From contig QHOP01000287.1 of the NCBI GenBank assembly GCA_003219345.1, forward strand, positions 1 through 9,620: a stretch of DNA of 9,620 nucleotides, written 5' to 3'. The first letter of the stretch is position 1. Every line of letters begins with the position of its first letter. The translations under genes were made by a program, and so were the position numbers. Below, piece after piece: positions 1-5,622 of the stretch. The notes below the pieces were generated by a model. That model was given only the letters and a program-made list of their open reading frames with translations. It had not been told where the DNA came from and did not search any database. Source of the DNA: Verrucomicrobiota bacterium. GTDB taxonomy: Bacteria; Verrucomicrobiota; Verrucomicrobiia; Limisphaerales; AV2.

Positions 1-101
1 GCTCGGTTCAACCAGCGCAGTTATTTGCTCATCTAAGATCGCAACTGAACCGTAGGCAACTCGCGCAAATGTAAATTGTGATTTCATCCTTGTGGCGCGC
101 C

Positions 102-215
102 GCCGAACGTCCCGGATGACCTACTGCCGCTGTGAAACCCCTCGCGGCGGACTCGCCGACCGACTCTCGAAAACCCAGAGGCTGGCGGCGGTTAGCTCGA
201 TCCGGTTTGTTAGTC
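102..215 (+). repeat. attC-like long imperfect hairpin (possible integron recombination site)
   Basis: The two ends form an imperfect inverted repeat with the box order of an attC site. The left end has GCCGAAC (102-108), a 3-base spacer and CCGGAT (112-117). The right end has ATCCGG (200-205), a 3-base spacer and GTTAGTC (209-215). CCGGAT and ATCCGG are perfectly complementary. GCCGAAC and GTTAGTC each match the known R-box consensus (RYYYAAC and GTTRRRY) at six of seven positions. The stem continues inward: CCTACTGCCGC near 119-129 pairs imperfectly with GCGGCGGTTAG near 185-195. A small inner hairpin CGGCG-GACT-CGCCG lies between. The 114-base length is in the attC range. Because the site is symmetric it could be read on either strand; + is chosen because the following genes run that way. 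It could also be an unrelated dispersed repeat. Confidence 0.5.
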
Positions 216-222
216 TGCGTCC

Positions 223-369
223 TCATGTCTTCACACTTTCTGGGCTGGAAACCAAAAATGTCTGTGTCAGCGGGACGAATGCTCGGATACCGCCGTCATC
301 AATCGAACCGACGACACGAACAGCACCTCTCGGCTTGTCATCCCAAAAGAACTGAACCTCGACTTTCAC
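223..369 (-). CDS. possible 48-aa small protein, antisense between two cassette-like junctions
   Basis: A leftward frame starting at a GTG (369-367) encodes about 48 residues, beginning V-K-V-E-V-Q-F-F-W-D-D and ending in TGA at 223. It can be extended to an ATG at 417, but that would run over the cupin start. Its composition looks more protein-like than the two competing + strand frames: it has alternating hydrophobic residues and D-D-G-G turns. It ends 8 bases before the right R-like box of the 102-215 hairpin, as a cassette gene would if the cassette lay in reverse. There is no clear ribosome binding site and I do not recognise the family. The + strand frame from ATG 226 is the main alternative. 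This may be noncoding. Confidence 0.2.
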   Translation of the reverse strand: MKVEVQFFWDDKPRGAVRVVGSIDDGGIRAFVPLTQTFLVSSPESVKT

Positions 370-395
370 AAGCCGTAAAGCACAGCACGTTAGCG
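331..395 (+). repeat. inverted repeat followed by a GTTAGCG heptamer before the cupin gene
   Basis: CGGCTTGT (331-338) is perfectly complementary to ACAAGCCG (368-375). It is followed by GTTAGCG (389-395), eight bases before the cupin start. The heptamer resembles the R' box of an attC site (GTTRRRY, five or six of seven depending on weighting). The left partner would be a weak AAC such as that at 319-321. Spacings are unlike a textbook attC, so this is at best a degenerate site. Confidence 0.3.
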
Positions 396-403
396 AGCAT
401 TCT

Positions 404-763
404 ATGAACCCAACCACACAGTATATCCGACGCGAACTGTCCGACGTGAAGCCGTGGACTGAGACCTGCGGCCTGATCCGGCCTTTGATCGAGGAGAACC
501 ATCATGCCGCCGCCGAGGTGCATCACTTGGAGATTACCGATGCCAAGTTACACTATCACGAGCGGACAGATGAGTTCTACTACATCCTCGGTGGACAGGG
601 CCGCATGACCCTGGATGACTCGGAGATCGAACTCCGTGAGGGTGTGGTCGTTTACGTTCCGCGCGGCACCAAGCACCGCGCGTGGGGAGATTTGAAGGTG
701 CTCGTCGTGTGTATTCCACGCGGCGTGCTCCACGACGTTCACGAGGCGGAGCCAAGCGTATGA
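404..763 (+). CDS. single-domain cupin protein
   Basis: A small cytosolic protein of 119 aa with one conserved beta-barrel cupin domain (Cupin_2 style). Cupin motif 1 is H50-Y-H52-x4-E57 followed by G-G at 63-64. Motif 2 is G80-x5-P86-R-G88-x2-H91. H50, H52, E57 and H91 are the expected metal ligands, so a bound divalent metal is likely. The usual Asn at the end of motif 2 is a Gly here. The substrate cannot be told: such stand-alone cupins include isomerases, dioxygenases and sugar- or auxin-type binding proteins. No signal peptide is present. The ATG at 404 follows a GTTAGCG heptamer by eight bases and has no clear Shine-Dalgarno. No functional partner gene is adjacent; neighbours are unrelated, as in a gene-cassette array. 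Confidence 0.9.
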   Translation: MNPTTQYIRRELSDVKPWTETCGLIRPLIEENHHAAAEVHHLEITDAKLHYHERTDEFYYILGGQGRMTLDDSEIELREGVVVYVPRGTKHRAWGDLKVLVVCIPRGVLHDVHEAEPSV

Positions 764-789
764 GGAGCGAGTCCCTGCGCGTCATTGCC

Positions 790-805
790 CCAGCCGAAAG
801 GCTGG
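790..805 (+). terminator. GAAA-tetraloop hairpin after the cupin gene
   Basis: CCAGCC (790-795), loop GAAA (796-799) and GGCTGG (800-805) form a perfect 6-bp stem with a GNRA tetraloop, 27 bases after the cupin stop. The following bases are only moderately T-rich (TTGGTTCGCTT), so it is a weak terminator candidate or simply an RNA stem. Confidence 0.3.
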
Positions 806-830
806 TTGGTTCGCTTACAAGTGCGCTGCA

Positions 831-934
831 TCTAAGCTCCGCCCCGCTGGACAGCCGGGCGGTTCGGGAGAATTTCGACGCACCGGTTGTAGCCGGAGCA
901 CGTCCCCGACGGCGGTCGCTGCGTCTCGTTAGGC
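831..934 (+). repeat. GC-rich hairpin region ending in GTTAGGC, possible degenerate attC
   Basis: This lies in the 222-base gap between the cupin gene and the next CDS; no gene is seen there. CCGCCC (839-844) and GCTG (846-849) pair with CAGC (852-855) and GGGCGG (857-862), giving a near-perfect palindrome with one C-C mismatch. The stretch ends in GTTAGGC (928-934), which fits the R' consensus GTTRRRY exactly. The expected left partner RYYYAAC is missing: the best candidate is ATCTAAG at 830-836, with its last base wrong. The evidence for attC is therefore one-sided. Confidence 0.25.
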
Positions 935-985
935 GGCCACATCATTACCGTGTCATGAGAATTCTCAAATAACCGTCCAATAAGC

Positions 986-1699
986 ATGATAACATCAACA
1001 GCGTTCGTTACGATCATCGGAGAGGTCGTAAGAGTAGTCGCCGTAACCGTCGGGCTTGGTATTTGCGTTGCTTACGGTGCTGATGAGAAGGAGAAGGGAA
1101 CGCCGGAGGCACCGCCGAATCCCCAGGCGTTAGAGGCCAGTTACTTTCGAGGGAAAGGCTTGGCCTATAATCTTCACCTGACGCTCGAAGCCGGTGGCAA
1201 ATACAAGGCGAGATGGCATAGCTGCCTCTACAAACCTGGAGAGGCATCAGGCACATGGAGCCTCGCCGACAAGCGCATCACCTTCACGCCACCAATAGAG
1301 GGCGAAATGCTTCAGGGGCGCGTGGAGAAATTGGACGTTCTGAAATCCAAAGGTGAGTGGATTCTCGTGCCGACGGACGAGCGCGACAGACAGTTTTACG
1401 AAAAGGAGGGAGTCACGCGCTTTTCGTGCTTTCAGAAGATAGACTCGCCCTCGAACTTGTTCGGCACTTGGCATTCCCTGCAAGCCGAAGACACTTACCG
1501 GGGAGAGTGGAAAGTCGTGGAGGGTGCGGTTCATCTATTGTTCCAGGAGGGCCGGACGAAGTCGGGCACGCCAATTACCCCACAAAAGAGCGAGATAGTC
1601 CTTTCCATTGTGCCCGACGACCTGGAGAGTCTCTCACTGCCGGGTGAGAACGACAGCCGATTCGTGAGAACGACAGCGAAGTCAGAGACGCACCGGTGA
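986..1699 (+). CDS. exported protein of unknown function with two W-containing beta-type modules
   Basis: The protein has 237 aa. Residues 1-32 are hydrophobic and end near A-Y-G-A-D-E-K, consistent with a signal peptide or an N-terminal anchor. A highly charged proline-containing linker follows. The body has two similar modules. One contains G-K-Y-K-A-R-W-H-S-C and then G-T-W-S-L-A-D-K-R-I-T-F. The second has a C in F-S-C-F-Q and then G-T-W-H-S-L and G-E-W-K-V-V. Short alternating hydrophobic strands and G-x-W turns suggest beta-barrel or lipocalin-like folds, but this is inference. I do not recognise a named family. The first ATG of the frame (986) keeps the hydrophobic N-terminus intact; the ribosome binding site is weak. 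The last codons contain a 14-base direct repeat (1644-1657 and 1664-1677). Confidence 0.75.
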   Translation: MITSTAFVTIIGEVVRVVAVTVGLGICVAYGADEKEKGTPEAPPNPQALEASYFRGKGLAYNLHLTLEAGGKYKARWHSCLYKPGEASGTWSLADKRITFTPPIEGEMLQGRVEKLDVLKSKGEWILVPTDERDRQFYEKEGVTRFSCFQKIDSPSNLFGTWHSLQAEDTYRGEWKVVEGAVHLLFQEGRTKSGTPITPQKSEIVLSIVPDDLESLSLPGENDSRFVRTTAKSETHR

Positions 1700-1776
1700 A
1701 TTTTGCTCGATGACGCTTGGCACACCAAGGCGACGGAGAGTCGACCTATATTACGTCAGCATATTCGACGTTAGGC
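1700..1776 (+). repeat. intergenic hairpin and GTTAGGC heptamer
   Basis: CTTGG-CACA-CCAAG (1716-1729) is a perfect 5-bp hairpin. GTTAGGC (1770-1776) matches the attC R' consensus exactly and ends five bases before the next start codon. No good RYYYAAC partner was found upstream; the nearest AAC is inside the end of the preceding gene. Included as a one-sided cassette-junction candidate. Confidence 0.25.
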
Positions 1777-1781
1777 CGCCT

Positions 1782-2309
1782 ATGCGCACACGACTGCTCA
1801 TCGCTTTCGTCACACTTTTCACGGTCACTCAATCGTTCGGGAAGGTCACCTCCATTCAGTTCAGCAACTTGGTCGCGAACTGCGAGTTGATTGTCGTCGC
1901 CAAGGTGGAGTCAGTGAGTTCCCCGCTCATCGGCAAGCGATACGCCAAGGCGAAAGTGACAGAGGTATGGAAGGGCACGAACACTATGACTGTAGAGTTC
2001 CTTGCCTCGCCTACCTGGACTTGTGACATCTCGGAGGCCAAGAAGGGCGAGACGGTTCTATTGTTCCTCACCAGGAGCGCCAAGTCGCGGTCATACGCGA
2101 TTGCACATTCAGGCCGAGGCCGATTGCCGTTGCGTACCGTTGCCGGCAAGAGCTACGCGACATTTTGGCCAGACGTGATACTCCCTAAAGCGACAGCGAC
2201 GATCGACGGCCCGGAGCCAAAATGGGATTTCATCAGATCGGTCGAGATGACGACGCTTCGAGGCCTCGTCACGAGAGCACCGCAGAAAACCCACGGGACA
2301 GAGCAATGA
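1782..2309 (+). CDS. exported protein of unknown function
   Basis: From ATG 1782 the protein has 175 aa. The first residues, M-R-T-R-L-L-I-A-F-V-T-L-F-T-V-T-Q-S-F-G, form a good signal peptide. An in-frame ATG at 1710 would add 24 charged residues before it and run over the GTTAGGC heptamer, so 1782 is preferred. The mature part has the pattern L-I-V-V-A-K-V-E-S-V, then K-V-T-E-V-W-K-G-T, then T-W-T-C-D, then G-E-T-V-L-L-F-L. It later has a glycine-rich H-S-G-R-G-R-L-P-L and a terminal aromatic stretch. This order suggests a compact beta-sandwich secreted protein, common among unknown proteins of this type of bacterium (from memory). Two cysteines (around residues 29 and 73) could pair. No enzyme motif is seen. 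The start has no Shine-Dalgarno and lies five bases after GTTAGGC. Confidence 0.75.
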   Translation: MRTRLLIAFVTLFTVTQSFGKVTSIQFSNLVANCELIVVAKVESVSSPLIGKRYAKAKVTEVWKGTNTMTVEFLASPTWTCDISEAKKGETVLLFLTRSAKSRSYAIAHSGRGRLPLRTVAGKSYATFWPDVILPKATATIDGPEPKWDFIRSVEMTTLRGLVTRAPQKTHGTEQ

Positions 2310-2395
2310 ACCATGCCGGAACATTTTGAAGCCCTGCTTCGTCGTGTACCATGCGTGGCTTTGACCAGTTGCTTGAGGCATCGCGTCCGTTAGCT
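2305..2395 (+). repeat. degenerate attC-like hairpin overlapping a stop codon
   Basis: The left end AATGAAC (2305-2311) overlaps the stop codon of the preceding gene, one base before ATGCC (2313-2317). The right end has GGCAT (2377-2381) and GTTAGCT (2389-2395), six bases before the next start. ATGCC/GGCAT are complementary, and the terminal AAC/GTT also pair. An inner stem AAGCC (2329-2333) with GGCTT (2357-2361) adds to the fold. Total length of 91 bases and overlap with a stop codon are typical of attC sites. The R'' box fits only five of seven consensus positions and the spacers are unequal. Confidence 0.35.
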
Positions 2396-2401
2396 TGAGC
2401 C

Positions 2402-3049
2402 ATGCGCGCATTTCTCATCCAGCACGTTGACGCCTTAATCACAACTACCTTGGGGCTGTTGATCACGGTCTATTCGTGGCGACAGCGCGCACGCTTGCGG
2501 GCGAGTCCCAAGAAACTCACCCGTGCCTTGCCCCTTTTGGCTCCGCTTGTTGTTGTCTTCGGACTTCTCCGGTTCGTGCTCGACTCCCAGCCAGCCTATG
2601 TGTGGCGGCGCGCCTTCACCGGTGACAAGCGAGCATCTGCGGAATTTCCATGCGCCATTTCCACCGAGACGGCCACCGATTCCGCTCAGGGAGTGTCGAT
2701 CAGACGCCTGACTGTGAACTGCAATGTTCCGCGGCGGGACATCAACCTGCGGTTGAGCTACAACGAGATTCCACCGGAGGGCGCAGGTTTGACTATCGAG
2801 CAGCGCCTTGATGGGTTGAGGACTTTCTTCACCCAGCAGGGATTCACGATTATCTCCTGCGTTCCAGATGGACACGGAGACGTTCCGGGTTATCGCATCG
2901 TGATCGAAAGGGATGGCGCGAAGACTCGGTGCCTGACACGTGTGGCCATAGCTCCGAAAGCCATTTACCGCGCTGTCGCTACATCGACTTCCGGCTTCCA
3001 CGAGGACCCGGTCATCACTCGATTTATCAATTCGTTCAAGTGCGAGTGA
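2402..3049 (+). CDS. membrane-anchored protein of unknown function, two helices plus exported domain
   Basis: The protein has 215 aa. Hydrophobic segments at about residues 9-26 and 43-62 are separated by a very basic loop (W-R-Q-R-A-R-L-R-A-S-P-K-K), which predicts a helical hairpin with the basic loop in the cytoplasm. The remaining 150 residues would form one soluble domain outside the membrane. It contains cysteines in F-P-C-A, V-N-C-N, I-S-C-V and T-R-C-L, enough for two disulfides, and ends F-I-N-S-F-K-C-E. The repeated length and ending resemble exported domains of unknown function; no catalytic motif is visible. The start lies six bases after GTTAGCT. Its TGA overlaps a GTG (GTGA, 3046-3049) that opens the next frame, so the two may be translationally coupled. 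Confidence 0.8.
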   Translation: MRAFLIQHVDALITTTLGLLITVYSWRQRARLRASPKKLTRALPLLAPLVVVFGLLRFVLDSQPAYVWRRAFTGDKRASAEFPCAISTETATDSAQGVSIRRLTVNCNVPRRDINLRLSYNEIPPEGAGLTIEQRLDGLRTFFTQQGFTIISCVPDGHGDVPGYRIVIERDGAKTRCLTRVAIAPKAIYRAVATSTSGFHEDPVITRFINSFKCE

Positions 3050-3946
3050 CACAGGCCAGGTGGACACCACGGGAGATTAAGCTGCTGGGCACCAGGCCCG
3101 ACGCCGTAGTCGCCAGGAGGATCGGGCGCACTATCGAAGCGGTCAGCCTCAAACGCCAGGCATTGGGTGTTGGGGCACCGCTTCAGCCGCCTTGGAAGCA
3201 GGAGGAAATTGAATTGCTGGGTACTCAACCCGACCGCGCGGTCGGCAAACTCATTGGCCGCAGCCTTGTGGCGGTTCAAACCAAACGGCTCCTTTTGGGC
3301 ATACCAAGTTGGAAAGCCAAAACCACAAAGGAGCGTGGGCCGGTCGATCCAGAAAAAGTTAAATTATTGTATGGCCCATACACCCCGCCTCGGACGAGGC
3401 GCGGCAGGTTCCTGCCTTGCGAACTGCGGGGGACCGTTAAAGTCGGTGGCTACAGCGCCGGCCCGATTCCCTGGCCGAAGAAGTGGCGGACTCGCTCGCT
3501 GATTCTGTGCGGTGATCTGGTTCGCGCGGTTCAGCAAGAGTCGGCCCTCGCCGTGGCGCACCATTGGGCTGTCTGCGCGGAAATCGTTTCAAGATGGCGT
3601 CGCGCCCTGGAAGTTGGCCCGATCCAGAATCGGCAAGCCGCACAAGCTCACTCCGGGCGGGAAGGCCCGGCTGCTGGCGGCATTGCGACGACCCAAGCCC
3701 GCGCATTGGTTCAGGAGCATGGCCAGGCATTTTGCTGCCCGGCGCGGAAAACCGGTCAGGCCCGGTGATCGGGTTTGGACGAGAAAGGAAGAACAGCTGC
3801 TGGGTATCAGGCCGGACAGAGAAGTCGCCAGGTTATTAAAACGTTCCGTCGGTGCCGTCAGTGCCAGGCGATACGCAAAGAAAATTCCCTGCACCAAGCC
3901 GGGCCGCACGCGGAGGCAATCCGCAGGGCAGAGGCAACGCCAGTAG
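3046..3946 (+). pseudogene. W-x-x-E-E-L-L-G repeat protein (putative DNA-binding), frameshifted
   Basis: Two adjoining + strand frames together read as one protein of about 300 aa. The first runs from GTG 3046 in the frame that stops at 3768; the second is the frame that stops at 3946. Repeat units of the pattern W-x-x-x-E-I-x-L-L-G-T-x-P-D, then G-R-x-x-x-A-V-x-x-K-R-x-x-L-G, occur at residues 6-41 and 50-85. A third unit lies after the shift (about 3770-3890, W-T-R-K-E-E-Q-L-L-G). Between them is a helix-turn-helix-like segment: G-D-L-V-R-A-V, then A-V-A-H-H-W, then V-S-R-W-R-R-A-L. The repeats look like SANT/Myb or homeodomain-like three-helix units, so DNA binding is inferred. The frame changes at about 3600-3635, where family-like sequence leaves one frame (R-R-A-L-E-V) and resumes in the other (K-P-H-K-L-T-P-G-G-K). 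I recall similar proteins as common in Verrucomicrobiota, unverified. This is either a decayed gene or a sequencing error. Confidence 0.7.
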
Positions 3947-4072
3947 CGCACATTGACATAGGCGCGCTTGTTACACCGTTTGGTTTCATGCTCAAGATGG
4001 AGCGTGGACGAGACCTGCGACGCATGATTAACTGCCGTTATGCAGCCGATAGTTTTAAGATGTGATTCTCAA

Positions 4073-4261
4073 ATGGAATGGCTCGATCTTTTCAAGCGAC
4101 ACGTTGCCAACGGTGAGGAAGTTGATCTCGTTAAGTTCAACCGCGATTACAACGCCGAGGTTTGTGAAAGAATCGCCCAGCGGCACGGCATGACGTTTGG
4201 AACCGACCCGGAACACGAAACGGCCTTCCTGAGAAAGAGGCAAACGGCCCCGTCTGAGTAG
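4073..4261 (+). CDS. small protein of unknown function (62 aa)
   Basis: From ATG 4073 the protein is 62 aa, acidic in the middle and basic at the end. It begins M-E-W-L-D-L-F-K-R-H-V and contains K-F-N-R-D-Y-N-A-E-V. It appears helical and cytosolic, with no signal or membrane segment. An upstream in-frame ATG at 4040 would add 11 residues; the later start is chosen because the added residues look unlike the rest. It lies 48 bases before the GIY-YIG gene on the same strand and might be co-transcribed with it. The 126 bases before it (3947-4072) hold only short frames without support. Family not recognised. Confidence 0.55.
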   Translation: MEWLDLFKRHVANGEEVDLVKFNRDYNAEVCERIAQRHGMTFGTDPEHETAFLRKRQTAPSE

Positions 4262-4309
4262 GACGCATTTCGTCACCAATATCCGATCGGTTCGCGTAGT
4301 TCTTCACAC

Positions 4310-4783
4310 ATGGCCACTGGACAACTATGGCTGTTTCCACCGCCGAAGCCGCTGGTCGAGCGGTTCGGCGACGATTTCTTTCACCAGATTCCGACCAGTC
4401 CCGGCGTTTATTACTTTTGCGGTCGCACGGAAGGCGTGCTCTACCTGGGAAAGGCCAAGAATCTGCGGAAGCGGCTGGCGAGTTACCGCGTAGCCAACCA
4501 GGAGCGAATGCCGCGCCGCACAATCCGGCTTTTATTTCTAGTCGAACGGATTGAATGGGATGTCTGCATGAATGAAGCCAGGGCGGTTGAGCGCGAAAAG
4601 ATGTTATTGCGCGTTCTTCAACCAAAGTTCAATCGTGCGAACCGGTATCCGCCGTCACGAGTCTATCTTGGGGACTCTGCATGGCAGTTTCCGTCCCATA
4701 CGCGTCGTCACAGTTCACTAACACCGGGTAAGCCCGAATATCCTTGCCCCGATCCGACACAACGCGTCGATAATCTGAGCTGA
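4310..4783 (+). CDS. GIY-YIG nuclease-like protein with altered C-terminal tail
   Basis: The 157-aa protein carries a GIY-YIG domain at about residues 27-110, the fold used by the UvrC N-terminal nuclease and by homing-type endonucleases. Visible motif residues are G-V-Y34-Y-F, V-L-Y45-L-G, the L-R53-K-R55-L helix, a helix with N-E89-A-R-A-V-E-R-E96 and the closing K-F-N108. E96 aligns with the catalytic Glu of the UvrC-type helix. All key positions are present, so DNA cleavage is possible. Residues 3-20 (G-Q-L-W-L-F-P-P-P-K-P-L-V) look like a conserved family N-terminus, supporting ATG 4310; no Shine-Dalgarno is visible. After about residue 120 the sequence becomes low in hydrophobics. From about 4718 it is read antisense through a metallopeptidase remnant, so the original C-terminal domain seems lost and replaced by a chance tail. 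Confidence 0.8.
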   Translation: MATGQLWLFPPPKPLVERFGDDFFHQIPTSPGVYYFCGRTEGVLYLGKAKNLRKRLASYRVANQERMPRRTIRLLFLVERIEWDVCMNEARAVEREKMLLRVLQPKFNRANRYPPSRVYLGDSAWQFPSHTRRHSSLTPGKPEYPCPDPTQRVDNLS

Positions 4784-4835
4784 GATGGTCAGGACTGTAT
4801 TCGTGCCGTAATTCGTGGAACGAATAATCTCGAAT
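4718..4835 (-). pseudogene. remnant of a second HExxH metallopeptidase-like gene (C-terminus only)
   Basis: Reading leftward gives H-E-L-R-H-E-Y-S-P-D-H-L-S-S-D-Y. This parallels H-E-F-G-H-E-Y-S-G-D-H-L-S-A-E-Y of the gene at 6175-5623. After a change of frame it continues C-R-I-G-A-R-I-F-G-L and stops at 4720-4718, parallel to C-R-I-G-A-R-L-F-V-L in the other copy. DNA similarity is also visible directly, for example ATCCGACACA and CTGTATTCGTG on the + strand in both places. The shift corresponds to two missing bases between D-Y and C-R-I-G. Similarity fades upstream of the HExxH codons. The two copies flank the gene at 5610-4885, which suggests duplication of the module and decay of one copy. 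ATTCGT-GGA-ACGAAT (4811-4825) forms a perfect hairpin inside it. Confidence 0.7.
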
Positions 4836-4884
4836 TAGGACTGAATTTCAATACCCGGCAGAAATGAACTGAGCACCGGCTATT

Positions 4885-5610
4885 TCATCGTTTACTGCCA
4901 ATTCTTCTATATCGAAAAGGCGGTTCCAAGATTTGAATCGAACTGATCTGCGCTGGACGAACCGAGCTTTGCAGATACGCGTCCACGTCGTGCTGGTGTG
5001 CGTCTGGATTAACCGTCACATGATAGCTCGATAACCAGATTTTCCCCCATGCATGTTCAGAGAATGTTGTAAGGTCCGCTGGATTGAGGTCGCATTCGAC
5101 AATCATCGGTTGGCCTATAGTTTTGAGAACCACCCCTATTTCGGGGTCATCGCAAATCGGAAAATAGACCACCTCTCCCCCGTAGTAGGTTAACAAATCT
5201 TCGGCACCGCTGCCTTTAAGCGCGTCGAGCGTAAAATTAAACCAAATGCGATAGTCACGAGTCGCGCAGCTGGAAGGCGAAAAATACTTCCACTTGCCAA
5301 GAATCCTTTCGCGCTGTTCAGGTGTGAAGCGATTTCCATATCGTTCGAGAAAGTCCTGCCGTCGCTTGTCACCGGACAGTGCCAGTAGTCCAGACCGCTC
5401 GATTGATTCTTTTTCTGCTCGCGTGTAATGATAACCGATTACGCCCTCACGAAGGCATACTTCGTCGAGTTCTCTTGCGATTTTGTGCAGATCGGGAAAC
5501 TCAATAAGTTGTTCCAAAAACGCCCTGTTCCTGAGAATGTCAGCGAGTGGGTCCAGTTTGCGTAAGGCATCACTGGGCAGCTGCTCAACGGAGTGAATCT
5601 TTATTGCCAT
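4885..5610 (-). CDS. unknown protein with an H-Y-T motif (possible ADP-ribosyltransferase-like fold)
   Basis: The protein has 241 aa, is soluble and has no signal peptide. Residues 60-75 read Y-H61-Y-T63-R-A-E-K-E-S-I-E-R-S-G-L. This resembles the first strand and helix of DarT-like or other ADP-ribosyltransferase-fold proteins (H-x-T, then I-x-x-x-G-L). Later conserved-looking stretches are R-I-W-F-N-F (121-126), Y-Y-G-G-E (142-146), V-E-C-D-L (171-175) and Q-I-S-S-I-Q-I-L near the end; E146 could be a late acidic catalytic residue. The assignment is by pattern only. It starts 12 bases after the stop of the broken metallopeptidase-like gene, so the pair forms an operon read leftward. It is visibly richer in A+T than the cassette-like genes to the left. 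It could equally be an unrelated family. Confidence 0.8.
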   Translation of the reverse strand: MAIKIHSVEQLPSDALRKLDPLADILRNRAFLEQLIEFPDLHKIARELDEVCLREGVIGYHYTRAEKESIERSGLLALSGDKRRQDFLERYGNRFTPEQRERILGKWKYFSPSSCATRDYRIWFNFTLDALKGSGAEDLLTYYGGEVVYFPICDDPEIGVVLKTIGQPMIVECDLNPADLTTFSEHAWGKIWLSSYHVTVNPDAHQHDVDAYLQSSVRPAQISSIQILEPPFRYRRIGSKR

Positions 5611-5622
5611 TCCGATCTCACG

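Noticed and set aside
29..226. Leftward 65-aa frame across the left hairpin
   Set aside because: It runs straight through the attC-like inverted repeat and its arginine-rich composition looks like a chance reading of a structured DNA element.
2435..3070. Long leftward frame of 211 aa opposite the membrane-protein gene
   Set aside because: It is antisense to a gene with clear transmembrane segments and exported-domain pattern, and its own sequence shows no hydrophobic or motif order.
3952..3980. TTGACA at 3956 as a promoter -35 box
   Set aside because: No acceptable -10 element follows at 16-18 bases.
3775..4065. 96-aa + strand frame between the repeat-protein gene and the 62-aa gene
   Set aside because: Its first part is an out-of-frame reading of the repeat-protein gene and its last 25 codons show no recognisable pattern or ribosome binding site.
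4137..4625. Leftward 162-aa frame opposite the GIY-YIG gene
   Set aside because: It is a shadow of a recognised nuclease domain; its arginine- and proline-rich composition is typical of antisense frames.
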